Origin: Thecamonas trahens ATCC 50062
Taxonomy: Eukaryota > Apusozoa > Apusomonadida > Apusomonadidae
Direction of reading: 5' to 3'
DNA: 64,000 nucleotides
Assembly (NCBI RefSeq): GCF_000142905.1
Contig: NW_013657665.1
Coordinates: 14,164-78,163 of the forward strand
Made by a program: the position numbers and the translations under genes. Below, piece by piece: positions 10,607 to 22,014 of the stretch. Every line of letters starts with the position of its first letter. Position 1 is the first letter of the stretch. The notes below the pieces were generated by a model. It saw only the letters and a program-made list of their open reading frames with translations. It was not told the origin of the DNA and searched no databases.

Positions 10607-11215
10607 GGTGGGTGGTNNNNNNNNNNNNNNNNNNNNNNNNNNNNNNNNNNNNNNNNNNNNNNNNNNNNNNNNNNNNNNNNNNNNNNNNNNNNNNNNNNNN
10701 NNNNNNNNNNNNNNNNGTGTGTGTGTGTGTGTGTGTATGTGGGTGGGTGGTTGTGGATGGAGGGGGGGTACGGGGGGGGTGACTATGCTGTGCGTATGTG
10801 TGGGCGTGGGTGGCGGGCGGTGGCGGGCTGTGGCTGCGGGCGATGGCTGCTGCTGCGGTTGGTGGAACGATGGACAACTGGGCGTGGTGATGGACACCTG
10901 GGCATGGTGGTGAATTGGGGCTGGACAACGAGGGTGTAGAACCTGATCTTCCGGTTTCTGGTCCAGAAGATGCGGGTGCTGGTCTGGCTGCGGGACAACA
11001 CTAAGCTGCAGATTGAGGGCGTCATCATCGGGTACGACGAGTTTATGAACCTGACGCTCACTGACGCGGCAGAGATCACTTTGCAGAAGGGCAAGCGGAT
11101 CGGCGAGCCGGTCGACATTGGCCGCATTCTGCTCAAGGGCAACAACATCGCTCTCATTCAGCCGGCGCCCGTTCCTGTTGACGACGGCGCGCCCGCGGCC
11201 ATGACCGAGGCCTAG
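10359..11215 (+). CDS. SNRPE: Small nuclear ribonucleoprotein E (Sm protein E), spliced
   Basis: Core Sm-ring protein of the U1, U2, U4 and U5 snRNPs. Two exons, 10359-10394 and 10940-11215, give 103 aa. The junction rebuilds the conserved block MTQPI|NLIFRFL (animal proteins read MVQPINLIFRYL), which fixes both splice sites. The Sm1 motif is VLVWLRDNTKLQIEGVIIGYDEFMN and the Sm2 motif is GRILLKGNNIALI. The C-terminus is slightly extended (PAPVPVDDGAPAAMTEA). The ATG at 10359 gives seven residues before MTQPI; the ATG at 10380 is an alternative. Confidence 0.93.
10395..10939 (+). other. Intron of SNRPE
   Basis: Starts GTAAGT directly after the Ile codon of QPI and ends GTGTAG before AACCTG. 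It contains long GT repeats and the assembly gap, so its true length is unknown. Confidence 0.92.
10536..10740 (+). repeat. (GT)n microsatellite interrupted by a 100-N assembly gap
   Basis: GT dinucleotide repeats flank a run of 100 N (10617-10716). The GTATGTGGGTGGGTGGT sequence appears on both sides, so the assembly probably collapsed or failed inside a longer GT array. Confidence 0.95.
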
Positions 11216-11679
11216 TAGCCGCAGTAAAGCCAAATGCCTTCCTCCTCCTTCTCCACCGCACCGCCACCACGCACCGCCGTCGAATCATCGCAAGCAATGC
11301 CACAAGAGCAAGAGCACCCCCGTCCATGCGCACCACGGACCACCACGCCAGCCATCACCACGCCAACTCCCACGCAGCCTCATCTAGAACCCGACCACAT
11401 CCGCAAGCTTTGCCAATGGGGAGGCCATCGAGCTTAGCACAACCTACTACAACCATCGCAATCGATGATCATGGCTGGCATCAGCGAGTGGTCCGGCACG
11501 ACTAGCCATGTGGCGGCATGAGCAGCCCAACTCCCGCCCGAGCCAGGGGCGAGCGGACAGCGCACCTGCACTCAACTCGTCAGACAGCTCCGCCGATAGC
11601 CAGCCAAAGAGCCTACTCCGCCAGTTGCTGACCATCCAGCCAGCCAGACAGCTAGCTCCCCTCCTTACCTTGCTCAGCC
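11216..11679. other. Spacer, no gene seen
   Basis: Between SNRPE and the sulfotransferase start. No open frame with coding character; mildly Ala/Pro/Ser-coding composition on both strands only. Confidence 0.5.
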
Positions 11680-13456
11680 ATGCAAAAGGTTGTACTTATG
11701 GTAGTAGCCATGGTGGCTCTTGGCTGTCTCCTCTCCCTCCTCCCCTCGTCCAAGCTCACGACACCACCAACACTCAATCGTCATCAGTGTATGTGCACTC
11801 CCCGCGCATGTCCCTCTCATCTCAATCCCTCCCCCCCCCCCCCCCCCCTTCCCCTTCCCCGTCTCCCTCCTCCATGTCGTCCCTTTGACGTGTTCATCCA
11901 TGTCCTGCAACGTTGCAAGTGGCCCGGTTTGCGAGTTTATAGTTGCAACACGGTCGGCGTAGCAGAGGGTAGTCTTGCACGCGCCCGGCGTATCGCCAGT
12001 GATCTGGCACGTAACCAACGCATCGCCAGTGTCCTCGCACGCGACTGGCGTAGCACAAGTAACGTCGCACGCGCCCGGCGTATCGCCAGTAATCTGGCAC
12101 GTAACCGGCGCATCGCCAGCGTCCTCGCACGCAACCAGCAAAACACAGCGCCACGATGCTCGGTCTAGACCCGACACCGCCGATCTGATGCACATCCTCC
12201 AGATCAGCCACACTCATCTATATCCCCCCCCCCCCCCCCCCTCACTCACTCTCCCCCTTCCTCGTACAGCCGAGGTCACCGTCGATCGGCCGAAGACCCC
12301 ATCACCGCGGAGAGACCCGCCTCCCAGGCCACAATCTGTAGGACGCAAGTACGTACTACTTCATCAAGACCCGCTGCCGACGGCAGCGACATGGATCGGC
12401 CAGAAGCCCAATGATACACTGACGTGGAATGGCGCGGAGCTGCCGTTCTGTTACAGCCCCGAGTTTGACTACCCGGACGTCCTCGCCTACCGCGACCAGC
12501 ACGTGTGTATGCCCTCGTTCAACATCATCGGCACTCTCAAGGGCGGCACTTCGTCGATGTACACCTACATGCAAAATCATCCGGCTGTCTACTCGCCGTT
12601 CAAGAAGGAGCTCTGCTGGTTCCGCTTTGTTCGCATTCCCGGCTCGGACGTCGCCGACCCGGACATGCTCCGCCGTCGCCTCCCGCTCATCCCGCGCGCC
12701 AATGAGCATGGCATCACCGGCCTCGGCTGTCCGTTCTACCTCGCAGATTACGGCGTCTCCGAGCTTGTCAAGGAAATCTTTCCGCGGCTCCGGCTCATCG
12801 TCATGCTGCGGAACCCTATCGACCGCCTCTACTCGATGTTCAACATGCGGGTCCGCTACACCGACGACGGCTTTACTGGCCGCGAGAAGTTTGAGGACTT
12901 TGTCCGCTGCCAGCGCGGCTCGCATGGCAACGTCATGTGTACCTCGGACCACGAGGGCACCCGCGACTTTATCTACGAGTCGATGTACGTTCTCCACTTT
13001 CGCCGCTGGATCCGCGACTTTCCGCTCTCGCCGCAGTGGATCATCATCGACTCGGCCGAGTTCTACGCCGACGAGGAGCAAACAATGCGCAAGGTATTCG
13101 CTCACCTTGGTCTCCCGCCGTTCGACTTTCCCAATGGCTCCTTCCGGCCAATCAACGCCGACCCACAAAAGGCGCACCACATCATGGATCCTAAGCTTCG
13201 CGGCCTCCTCGACGAGTTCTATGCCCCGTACTCAGAGCAGCTCTACGACCTCCTCGACTACGACTTTGGCTGGCACGACACAGACCGCCTCAACGCCCGC
13301 CGCTTCCCTTTCAACGAACTATTTCACGAGGATGGTACCCCATCCAACGCCACCTACACTTTGCGCGACGACCCTTCCATCGAGGACGCTCGATTCTACA
13401 GACCACCCGCATTTGGCGTCCGCCCCAAGGCCAAGAAACCCAAGCCTCGGAACTGA
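11680..13456 (+). CDS. Type II membrane sulfotransferase, heparan-sulfate-sulfotransferase fold, spliced
   Basis: Transfers sulfate from PAPS to a carbohydrate acceptor, probably in the Golgi lumen. Exons 11680-11788 and 12270-13456 give 431 aa. Exon 1 encodes a signal anchor (MQKVVLMVVAMVALGCLLSLL). The 5'-phosphosulfate loop is GTLKGGTSSMYTYM and the 3'-phosphate site is VMLRNPIDRLYSMF, both in the order seen in heparan sulfate N-/O-sulfotransferases. Also visible are a GLGCPFYL strand, YVLHFRRWIRDFP, and a region with FAHLGLPPFDF. The C-terminal tail is basic (PKAKKPKPRN). The splice choice is supported by GTATGT and TACAG and by correct phase (phase 1). The exact acceptor sugar cannot be told. 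It ends 5 bases from the convergent neighbour. Confidence 0.88.
11789..12269 (+). other. Intron of the sulfotransferase gene
   Basis: Starts GTATGT and ends GTACAG. It carries two 18-base C runs (11831-11848 and 12224-12241), the second about 28 bases before the 3' splice site. A 30-bp minisatellite lies between them. Two C tracts leave open the possibility of two introns with a small internal exon in between. Confidence 0.7.
11970..12150 (+). repeat. 30-bp minisatellite inside the intron
   Basis: About six diverged ~30-bp units of the form GCACGC..CCGGCGTATCGCCAGT, organised as a 90-bp higher-order period (the CACGCGCCCGGCG unit recurs at 11978 and 12068). Because the period is a multiple of three, several frames stay open on both strands. 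Confidence 0.75.
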
Positions 13457-13461
13457 CACTG

Positions 13462-16400
13462 CTAAGCGTGCGGCTGGAATACAAACGTGTCGGCTGTGAC
13501 AGAGCCCGGCCTCGGGCCCGGCGCCGCAAGCACCACAGGCTGCGTTGCAGCGTGCGATGCAGACACCCGCCGCAGCGGGCTCGAGCCCGCAGTCGCATTG
13601 TGTGCAAATGGCGCAGAGGGCGACTGTTTGCGCGACCGGATTGGCCGGCCTTGTGATGGCGCCTGCGGCCGCGCGTTAGCCGCAGAAAACTGCGCCCGCG
13701 CAGTCGCAGACGACGGCAGGCCGGCAGCTGCATCACCTGGTTCGGTGTACGTCTCCATCGGCGCCACCGCAGACTTGTATGGCGAAGCCGCGGGGCTCTC
13801 GTCGAGCTGGAACACAGAGCTCTCCAGCCAGAGGAACCGCTTGATGAGAATCGTCACTGGCTCAACAACTGTAAAGTCAGTAAAGAGCCCTGCCGCAAAC
13901 GCAATGAGGACAGACTGGTGGTAGTCGACAAGGGTCTTGGGCAGGAACAGCTCGTTGCCGAGAATGAGAAACGCGTTGAGCGCAGAGAACGAGAGTGCAG
14001 AGACCACTCCGCCGGCCTTCGCCAGCGCCGCCACGCGCGCCTTGGTGACCGCACCAGCGCTTTGAACAGCGCAAGTCCCATCAGCACCGAAAGCAGCGAC
14101 GAAACAATCGCAGAGAGCGCGTACCCGGTGATCGAGCCTTCCTCATCCTTGAACATGATGAGAATCGCCACAGACGTCGCATACGTGATGTTGAGCTGGA
14201 GCACAAGCGCTACAACTCGTGGGCCCGCAGCGAACGGGTCGCTCCGGTGGACAAAGATGATGCCAAGCACAGAGTGTTCCCGCACAAGCTTGGTGAACAG
14301 CGAGGCCTTGACGTGGTTGTCAGGCATTTCTGTCGAGTTCATCGTCCGCTTGTACACTGTCATCGCCGCCACCGCAATCGCCACCGCCGCCAGAAAGTAC
14401 GCCGTCCACGCCACCGTGGACGTAGCCGGATCGGTGTTGATCTCAAACAAGTCAGACCGCTGCTCACGGCCCGGGTTCGTCGCCACAGTCGCACACACCG
14501 ATGGACGGAAGACCGGCATCGGCGGCGCAGGTGGCGATGGCGGTACAGACGGTGGCATCGGCGGCGAGGGCGGCGCAGGCGGCGTCGGTGGCGCGGATCC
14601 GATCGGCGGAATGAAACACTCATAGCCGGGCTCCACCACGCATCCATCGCTGCATCCGTCGCCGTTGACGGTGTTGCCGTCGTCGCACGCCTCCACGTCA
14701 CCGTTCACCACTCCATCTCCGCACGCCGTCATGTTGAAAACAGGTGGCGGCCCCACGCCCGAGAACGCCACGTCGATCATCACAGAGCCCATCGAGACTT
14801 GCCGCACTAGCGCTGGCGGCTTGTACACGTACGAGTATTTGAGCTCAACCGTCCGCATGCCGCTCACAACCGGACTCCCGCCAATGTACACCGCCAGCGA
14901 CCGGAGTCCGGCGATCACAACTTCAGCCGAGACGTTGGTGGCGGTAAACCCAAAGTCGAGGCCGTTGGCCGGGGGCGGCGACGGCGCAGCCCACAGCTGC
15001 GGCTCTGCTGGTCGTGCGCTCCCACTGGGAAAGATAAAGAACGTGCCGGCTTCGCTTGGATTGGCTTCCACTTCATAGTAGACACCAACCCCAGCAACGA
15101 GAACCTCAATCGAGCCGGTCTCCACCATCACAATGTCTGACGCAGCAAAGCCGGCTGTCTTGCCAGCGGTAAACGTGACATTAGCAAAGAGTCGCGGATC
15201 GGCGATGGGCTGCATCGTCAGCGAGGTGTCAAAGAGGCCAGAGCTTCGCGTCGCATCTGTCGTGCTCACCTCGGCCGCCATGATCGCCGACCGGACCGTC
15301 ACACTCCGCCCGGCCGTCATCCACTCGCCGGCGCTCGACACAAACTTGGGCGCAAAGATCGCGTCTGCTTGTGGCTCAGGCATGTACACGCTCAACGGCG
15401 GCGCAAGCGTCCCGAACATGTCACGGACGACAAATGTGATGTTTTTCGCGGTCGTCGGAGGCAGTCGCACATCGCCGTCCTGGCAGTGCATCGACAGCGC
15501 CGTCCGCGCAATCTCGCCAAGCATGGCGCCCGTCACGCCTGCGTCTGACACGCTCAGTGCCCATTCGTTGGCACCCGCCTCGTGTTTGAGCACAACACTG
15601 TTGGTCAGGCCGTAGCCCGAGATCCATGGCGGGTCAAACGCAAATGTTCCCGTTGTCCGCGACTCGAACACGTCGCAGCTTTGGTAGCCATTGGTGATCG
15701 ACCAGCTGAGAGAGGCACCGAGTAGGCCGAGCCATGCAAGGTCGTCGTCAGCAGCGCCTGACACGTTGAACATGCCGCCAATCCGTGTCGGATCAAGCAC
15801 GTCCACTGGTCCAAACGGCGGCGGTTGAGCCGCAAACGCAAGCGGCACCACTGTAGCCGGCGACAACGACAGCGCGTTCGCCGGCGGGGTGACAAGCGCC
15901 ACAGGCAAAAACTCGTTGGCTCCCGTGTCCCACCCTAGGAACAGGCCACCATTCCACCCTACGGCACCCTGGGCACTGATCATGGTGGGGAACGACGGCG
16001 GCGTCAGCCCAATAATGTGCGACGAGTTGGTGGACTCGATGACAGAGCTGGCCGCGTCGTCAAGCTGCGCCACATATGTCAGTCCGTACGCGGATGCGGT
16101 GAATAGCATCGACGGCGCGCCGCCCACAATCTGCGGCCAGAGCTCGAAATCGCCAAACAGCATCGGCGGCATGCCTTGAGGTGGAGGCGGGGAGGAGAAG
16201 CCCGGCGGTGGGACCGAGAAGTCCGGCATGCCGGCAATCACAGTCGAGCTGAGGACCTTGGTCGACCAGTTGAGGCGGAACAAGACCACCGTCCCATTGT
16301 TAAAGCCGACCATAGTAGTCGCCTCGGCCGCGTCGAACACAGGAGTAGTGATGGCAGGCACTGGTGGGGTGTAGCTGGTGGTGCAGCTGTGACCATACAG

Positions 16401-17201
16401 TGTTCGCGTGGTCGCTCCAGTAATGGTAAACGGCCAAAAGCAGAGAAGCATTGCTGCACCAATGTTGTGGCTCGAGATGGCGAGGCCGCGGCCGGTAGCG
16501 ACGTCGACCGTGAACCGGGGCTCGATCCCGGTGTTGCTCACCGCATTGAGCGGGCCGCCGCCGGTCGTGAGATCAGTGCCTGGAATGACCGACACTCCCG
16601 AGAGCGTAAAGCCAAGGAGCAGAGGCTTGTTGCTGTTGGAGACGAGAAGAATGTGACCAAGGTGCGAGGTGCCCACTCGCACCTCTCGGCCGCAAAAGGC
16701 TGAGCCGCAGCCCTGAAACTCGTGCGAGGCGACGAGCCCACCTCCGACCGTCAGATTCGCCACCACAACATGCGATCGCATGAGCGGTCCAGGCGCATGC
16801 TTCTCGCCGGCGATGACCAGCTTACGCGCACCTTGGTCGTCCATGACAATGACAGAAGACAGCCGAGTCATGTTGATGTTGGCCAGGGCGGGGAGGTTAG
16901 CCGAGAGATCGACCACAGCTGGGCAGTACATGGCTTGTGAGCCACCAAGTAAGCACGAGACAGCACATACATGACCACCATAGCAAGATCCAGTCAGCGC
17001 CACCCGACTCCTGCCGTCGTCATCCACATACGTCACCGCACTCGGCCGCTCCATTGGGTCGTTAAAGACCGACGTTCCGCCCATGCCTCCGGCCATGTTG
17101 AGGGCATGGAGGCTGAGCTTAGCACCGCAACAGCCCCACGCCGAGACCAGCGCAAAGGCCACAAACATGTACATTATGATGAACCGGCTCGGCTCCAACA
17201 T
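13462..17201 (-). CDS. Large polycystin-like membrane protein with Cys-rich DUF4215 module (one frame break)
   Basis: About 1246 aa with one lost base near 14052 corrected. The ATG at 17201 gives a signal peptide (FIIMYMFVAFALVSAWGCCGA). A ~850-residue ectodomain follows with no domain I can name. It ends in a Cys-rich module of the CGDGVVNGDVEACDDGNTVNGDGCSDGC type (DUF4215/pappalysin-like) and a Pro-rich linker. A TM segment (WTAYFLAAVAIAVAAMTVY) and three or four more TM segments come next, with EHSVLGIIFVHRSDPF.AGPRV and a later FTDFTVVEPVTILIK. This layout is like the post-GPS TM cluster of PKD1-type proteins, where a loop with a similar H..L....R...F...R pattern lies between TM1 and TM2. 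The cytoplasmic tail is long and Ala/Ser-rich. The polycystin relation is an inference from pattern, not a proven match. Confidence 0.65.
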
Positions 17202-17938
17202 GGCTATTGTGTGATGGGCAGGACGCACCGTGCACGGAGGAGGAAGTGGTGCGAAGAGCCGTGTCTGGCTGCAACGGAAGTTCCGCACTGCTTCACAAAG
17301 TGGCAAAGGAACAAGTTGGACATTGTCACGGTAGACCCCGCCAAATAAAAGACATTGCCGCGACTGCCACCAGTCGCTAACTCTCGCGGCCAATGCCAGC
17401 GAAGCGAAGCGGCTAACATCTTACTTTGCCAAGAGCTCCGATGGTGTCGACACAGTCGGCTCCGACGGAGCGGGAGCCCACCCGCCCACCCTTTCTGATG
17501 ACGATGCGCGACGACGACGACGGGCGCCATCTCGGCGACCAGTCCTTACTTTGACTTTGTGTGTACGCGAACCATCGAACGGCTCATGCACACGCGCGCA
17601 TCACCGTGCCAATTGACAAGATGTGCTGGCTAGGATGGTGGGCACAGTAAATGCGAGGAATTCTCTCAAGCCATCAAGCCAACAGAGCGACCGCTCGGCC
17701 GGCAACCGAGAGCGTGTCCACTCTCCCCTAACCCAGCCTCTGCTGCCGAAAATATCCGTCGTCCGCTGTGCAATCGACACGCGTCGAATGACGTGCCACA
17801 AGACAACGGCCAGGCCAAGGCAGAGCAACCGAGCTCAGTCATGGCCGCGTCCACCACCAGTGAACGGAACGGCTTACTGTGACTAACTAACTGATTCTAA
17901 TGACTGACTAAATGACTAACAGCTGATGCGTATCGTCA
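17202..17938. other. Spacer holding a dispersed repeat and the hAT 3' flank
   Basis: The spacer contains the ~165-bp dispersed structured repeat (copy A, 17545-17710) and, from ~17880, the GACTAA-rich end of the hAT element. No gene is seen in the remainder. Confidence 0.6.
17545..17710 (+). repeat. Dispersed structured repeat, copy A (degenerate)
   Basis: Aligns over ~165 bases, in the same orientation, with 59518-59690. The strongest shared blocks are GCACAGTAAATGCGAGGAA and GAGCGACCGCTCGGCCGGCA, the latter continuing ACCGAGAG. The hairpins visible in copy B are partly broken here. Confidence 0.8.
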
Positions 17939-20575
17939 CTACAGTTTCTTCGTCAGCTCAAAGTCGAAAAGCATCCATGCACGCAGGAGCATCATCTTCT
18001 CGGCGCGCAGAGCCGAGAGGCGGTTCCGCTTCCTCGTCATCATGTCTGTCGCCACCGAGTTGAGCCGTTCGACGCTGGCAGCGGAGGCCGATGGAAGAAG
18101 GATCCCCTGGCCCCACAAGCGGAACCTCGCACACAGCACCTGGATCCGCCGTACGTCAGCCTTGCGGTTCCAGTTCTTGCGAGACTCGAGACCGACGCAC
18201 ACGTCCTCAAACTTAGCCAACACGTCGCCTACGGACAAACTTGAAGAGGTAGAGATTAGCCGACTGTTGTACAACGTAGCCGTGAGAACCTTGCAGAACA
18301 CTTCGACGAGCTTGTAGTTGCTGAACGAAGCCACAGACGCAGGCGTATCGTTCACCGTCATCTTTCGCACCTTGCAGCCGCGAACCTCATCAACGCTCTT
18401 CGCGCGCAGGCGCTTCCCCGCGTTCTTCTCGCGCTTGGCAATGTTACGAGCGCGCGCCTCGCGCTCCGCGGCCATCCGCGAGCGCGCCTGTGGCGATGAA
18501 GCCGGCTCAGCCATTACCACCTTGGATGGCCCACCGGCAGCAGACATACTCGGGGAAAAGTACGTGGGGTCCCGCGATTCTTGCGGCAGCGTGTTGCTCG
18601 CTCCGCTCGATGACGCCGCAGTATGCGACGGGAGCGTGGATAGAATGTCCAGGAGCTTGGGCTCAAGGACGTCTGCCAAGCGACGCCACATGTCATGGTG
18701 GACCTCAGCAGCGGTCGCCAGATGGCGCACACCAAGCGAGTTGTTGGCGTCGGCGACAACTCCCTGGACATACATAAGGTCGTCCTTGGTGACAGTCGTG
18801 TCAATAAGGAGAGCAAAGAGGCACGCATCCTCTTTGTACAAGTACGCAACCTGTTTGTACACTGCCTGGGTGGCGATGTCGCACAGCTGTTGGATCCTAG
18901 GGATATCCTCGTTGTTGATCTTGAGCTCTGCCAGATCGTCCACAATCCCCACCATCGTAAGGAGCGAAAGGGAGGACGACATATCGGACGTCTGAGACAT
19001 GACGCACGAGTTGTTGATCGTGAGGAGTACCTCCACAGCGTCATGTACCTCGTCCCACTCGCTCGCGGTCAACTTAGCCGGGGCACCCGCGATCTCAGTC
19101 GAAACAAAATCCACGGCATCCTTCATCCTCGACGCCCGTTCCAGCATAGTCACCGTCGAGCCCCAGCGAGTACTCACGTCCGGCCGCAACGACGTGTATG
19201 TTACCAGGACGGGTGGAGACGGTTTGTCATCCACGGTTACTTGACCAAGCTGGACATCCATCTCATATGAGTTCAGCGCGGACTTGTATGCGTGCGTAGC
19301 CTCGATGTTCTTCTTGTTGATGAAGTGGCGCATCGTGCGCTTGGCCTTGGACGAGCGAGAGATGAAAGAGACAAGGCGGCGCAGCTTAGAAATTGCGTCA
19401 GTGCTTCCCACGAGCGGGGCAGAGGCAAAGTCATCGGATGCAACGGTATCACTCAGCGTCGGCCACTCTGACGACGACAACGATGCCACCTCCGAGAACC
19501 CATCCTCGTTTTCGACGTCCTCGTCGTCCGTGTCCTCGCCTACCCCGCCCATCTCGAGTACGGCCGTGTCACGGCTCGAGACCAAGTCTGTTTGCACCAA
19601 GGCAGGATCCAGCTCACTGTCAGCCTGTACCGCCTTGAGCACGTCACCGACGATGCGCTGAATGCGGTGGGAGAGACATGGATGCCACGGGAGTTCGAGG
19701 AAGCGCTTTGTCATCCGGGGCATGAGCGCCGTTGTGTCGCTAGACAAGGCGACTACCTGGACCCAGTCAATCCCGAACTCTGTCACACAGAGCTTCACCA
19801 CCTTGGCGAGATTCTCGGCGTTGGCGGAGAGATATGTGGTGTCGTACTCGGCGCTGTCGTCAGACGTTGAGCGAACAGCGTTCATGAGATCGGCGGTGAG
19901 CGCCTTGAACCCGATGGGGATTGTCATGCGCACTCCCGAACTGTAGAACTGGGCACACACACCGAGAAAGGTATGGCGCGTCCCAGACGACGTCCACTCA
20001 TCGACGATGAGGGAGATAGGCCCGTCCCCAATGTGCTCCTGCATCTTGGTGCGGTACTTGAGGAAAACGCGATCGAGTACACCCTCACGCAGGTGCTTCT
20101 CGCACGGTAGAATCTTGCGCACGCTCGTCGCACTCAAACCCACTGCGACAGCGAACATGTGGGCGAGGTACGGGTCTTCGATCGACGCAAACGAGCGGTG
20201 CTTGTACAGCACGCTCTTGAGCGCGTATTCCGCAACGCGCGGCTTTGCAGCCTTCAAGCGGTCTTCCGAGGGGAAGTACGCCTGCAGCTGCTGGCTGGAC
20301 GTGGGGACATCAACGTCCAGCGCCGACAGCACCTCGCTGTGGGCGTTTCGGAAGTGGCTTTTGATATTTGAGGTCGACTTGAAACTGTTGAGGCTAATCT
20401 GCTTGCCGCAGAGCCTGCAGCAAGGAGCCTCTCTGTTCTGGTGCGTGACAAGCTGCCACAAGGCCGAAGAACGGGGCATGCTGCGTGTGAGAGGGGTGTC
20501 TCCGTCTTGATCACCATCTTAGTCATTGACGTTTGACTGACTAACTAATGACTAAATCTTTTGACTACGAATGAC
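17880..20575 (-). mobile_element. hAT-family DNA transposon
   Basis: A single-exon hAT transposase is flanked on both sides by clusters of GACTAA/TGACT motifs (17880-17925 and 20520-20575), like the subterminal repeats to which hAT BED fingers bind. I could not define terminal inverted repeats or an 8-bp target duplication with certainty, so the borders are approximate. Confidence 0.7.
17939..20479 (-). CDS. hAT transposase with BED zinc finger
   Basis: 846-residue DDE-type transposase. N-terminal BED finger: C21, C24, H42, H47. RNase H-fold blocks: LIVDEWTS (catalytic Asp 160), a second Asp in LSSDTTALMPRM, WHPCLSHRI (the C..H signature) and DVSTRWGST. The insertion domain is acidic and Ser-rich. 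C-terminal hAT dimerisation motif: ASVERLNSVATDMMTRKRNRLS, interrupted here only by description; it carries the catalytic Glu. The reading frame is unbroken and all key residues are present, which suggests a young or still active copy. A basic Arg/Lys-rich region (~residues 660-700) may be a nuclear signal. Starts at the ATG complementary to 20477-20479. Confidence 0.92.
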   Translation of the reverse strand: MPRSSALWQLVTHQNREAPCCRLCGKQISLNSFKSTSNIKSHFRNAHSEVLSALDVDVPTSSQQLQAYFPSEDRLKAAKPRVAEYALKSVLYKHRSFASIEDPYLAHMFAVAVGLSATSVRKILPCEKHLREGVLDRVFLKYRTKMQEHIGDGPISLIVDEWTSSGTRHTFLGVCAQFYSSGVRMTIPIGFKALTADLMNAVRSTSDDSAEYDTTYLSANAENLAKVVKLCVTEFGIDWVQVVALSSDTTALMPRMTKRFLELPWHPCLSHRIQRIVGDVLKAVQADSELDPALVQTDLVSSRDTAVLEMGGVGEDTDDEDVENEDGFSEVASLSSSEWPTLSDTVASDDFASAPLVGSTDAISKLRRLVSFISRSSKAKRTMRHFINKKNIEATHAYKSALNSYEMDVQLGQVTVDDKPSPPVLVTYTSLRPDVSTRWGSTVTMLERASRMKDAVDFVSTEIAGAPAKLTASEWDEVHDAVEVLLTINNSCVMSQTSDMSSSLSLLTMVGIVDDLAELKINNEDIPRIQQLCDIATQAVYKQVAYLYKEDACLFALLIDTTVTKDDLMYVQGVVADANNSLGVRHLATAAEVHHDMWRRLADVLEPKLLDILSTLPSHTAASSSGASNTLPQESRDPTYFSPSMSAAGGPSKVVMAEPASSPQARSRMAAEREARARNIAKREKNAGKRLRAKSVDEVRGCKVRKMTVNDTPASVASFSNYKLVEVFCKVLTATLYNSRLISTSSSLSVGDVLAKFEDVCVGLESRKNWNRKADVRRIQVLCARFRLWGQGILLPSASAASVERLNSVATDMMTRKRNRLSALRAEKMMLLRAWMLFDFELTKKL

Positions 20576-20653
20576 TATGACTATCGTCGTTCCGTACACT
20601 GTCCACCACACAACTACTTTGCTCCCACACGTCTCTTCCTCACAAAGACTACC

Positions 20654-21981
20654 ATGGAAGAGAGTAAGCTGCTTTGGTGGCCGGTAGGCGTCAACGGCGA
20701 CCCAAGCCTCCACACAAGACCAGCCAGTCCTCGGGCGCCAGGTCTAGGAGGAGGTGCTGGCGGCGATGGTGGAAGTGCGGCAGGTCAGCGTTCGCAAAGC
20801 CTCGCGCCACGATCGTCTCGCGCTCGTAGGTCGACTGGTTGGGGAGCTGCCGTCCTTCAACGTGCTGCTCGGTTGCAGTCTGTGGGCAAGCATGATGCCA
20901 ATGGAAAAATGGCCAGACAGTTGACGAGGCGGTACGAGTATCAAAGGATTCTGGAGGAAGGACTCGGCGCGACAAGAGCTGAGCGAAGGCCGGAACTGTT
21001 GGCTATGATCTATGGAAGAACGTCATCCAGCCGAAGTGGCAAGGGCAAGCGGAAGAAGAGCAAGGCTTCCCGGAAGAGGTCCAGGAGTGGTGCGGCGACT
21101 GCATCAAGGTCGATCTCGGGTGCGTCAGCCTTTTCGGCTGCTGCCATCAAAGCTGCTGCCGCTGCGACAGGCAGGGAAATGGAGACACCGCAGAGAGCGA
21201 TTGCTAAGCCGCCCGATGGCGAGAAGATCCCATGGGCGACATCGCGGGTTTCAGACTCGTCGCCAGCGCGGGCGCGCTCGATGCCGCCGGCTGTCGTCCA
21301 GGCCGCAAACATCAACATGACCCACATCAAGGACGTGGTACCAGCCGATGAGTTCAAGGCATTTGTCGAGTTCCTGCAATGGCGCGAAGCTGGTGGAACG
21401 ACGGCCGCGGTGTACATGGGCACGCCTGTGGCGATGCCTGCCGCGACCCGAGCGGCGGCGGCCGAAATGGCTGCTCAACCGAGCGGCGGCAGCGGCGGTG
21501 GCAGCGGTGAGGGTGCTGGCACTGGACCGCCTCAACTTGTCACCGCGAGCATTCCCTCCGCCGGTGCCGACGGAGGCGCCAGTGGCACACCCGATCCAAA
21601 CGCTGCTCCGCCGCCGACAGCCAAGGCCGATCTGGCAGTCGACAGCTCTGCCAAGGCGGCAGCAGTACCCGCCCCTCAACCGGTCACACCGGTTGAGGAG
21701 GCCACCAACGACCACAAAGCCGACGAAGAGGAGGCTTCTAACACGCTCTTTGGCTATGAGGTCGAGATCACCGACCCGGAGCTCATTGCGCGAGCGAACG
21801 AACGCAAGGAACGGGCCGAGGCTCGCAAGGCGCGGCTCGACGAGCGTCGGGCGCGGAGTCTGGGTGGGCCGCCGATGGCGGGAGGGCCTGGCGGTGGTCC
21901 GCCGCCGCCGCCGCCGATGCCTGGTGCAGGTGGCGGGCCGCCGCCGCCGCCGCCGATGCCTGGTGCAGGTGGCGGGCCGCC

Positions 21982-22014
<33 letters not shown>

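Noticed and set aside
10169..11233. Minus-strand open frame running through the N gap and GT repeat
   Set aside because: It depends on translating N bases and (CA)n as HTHTHT and overlaps the well-supported SNRPE exons.
17545..17710. Assignment of the dispersed repeat as a tRNA or known snRNA
   Set aside because: No cloverleaf, no A/B box arrangement and no Sm site that I can recognise.
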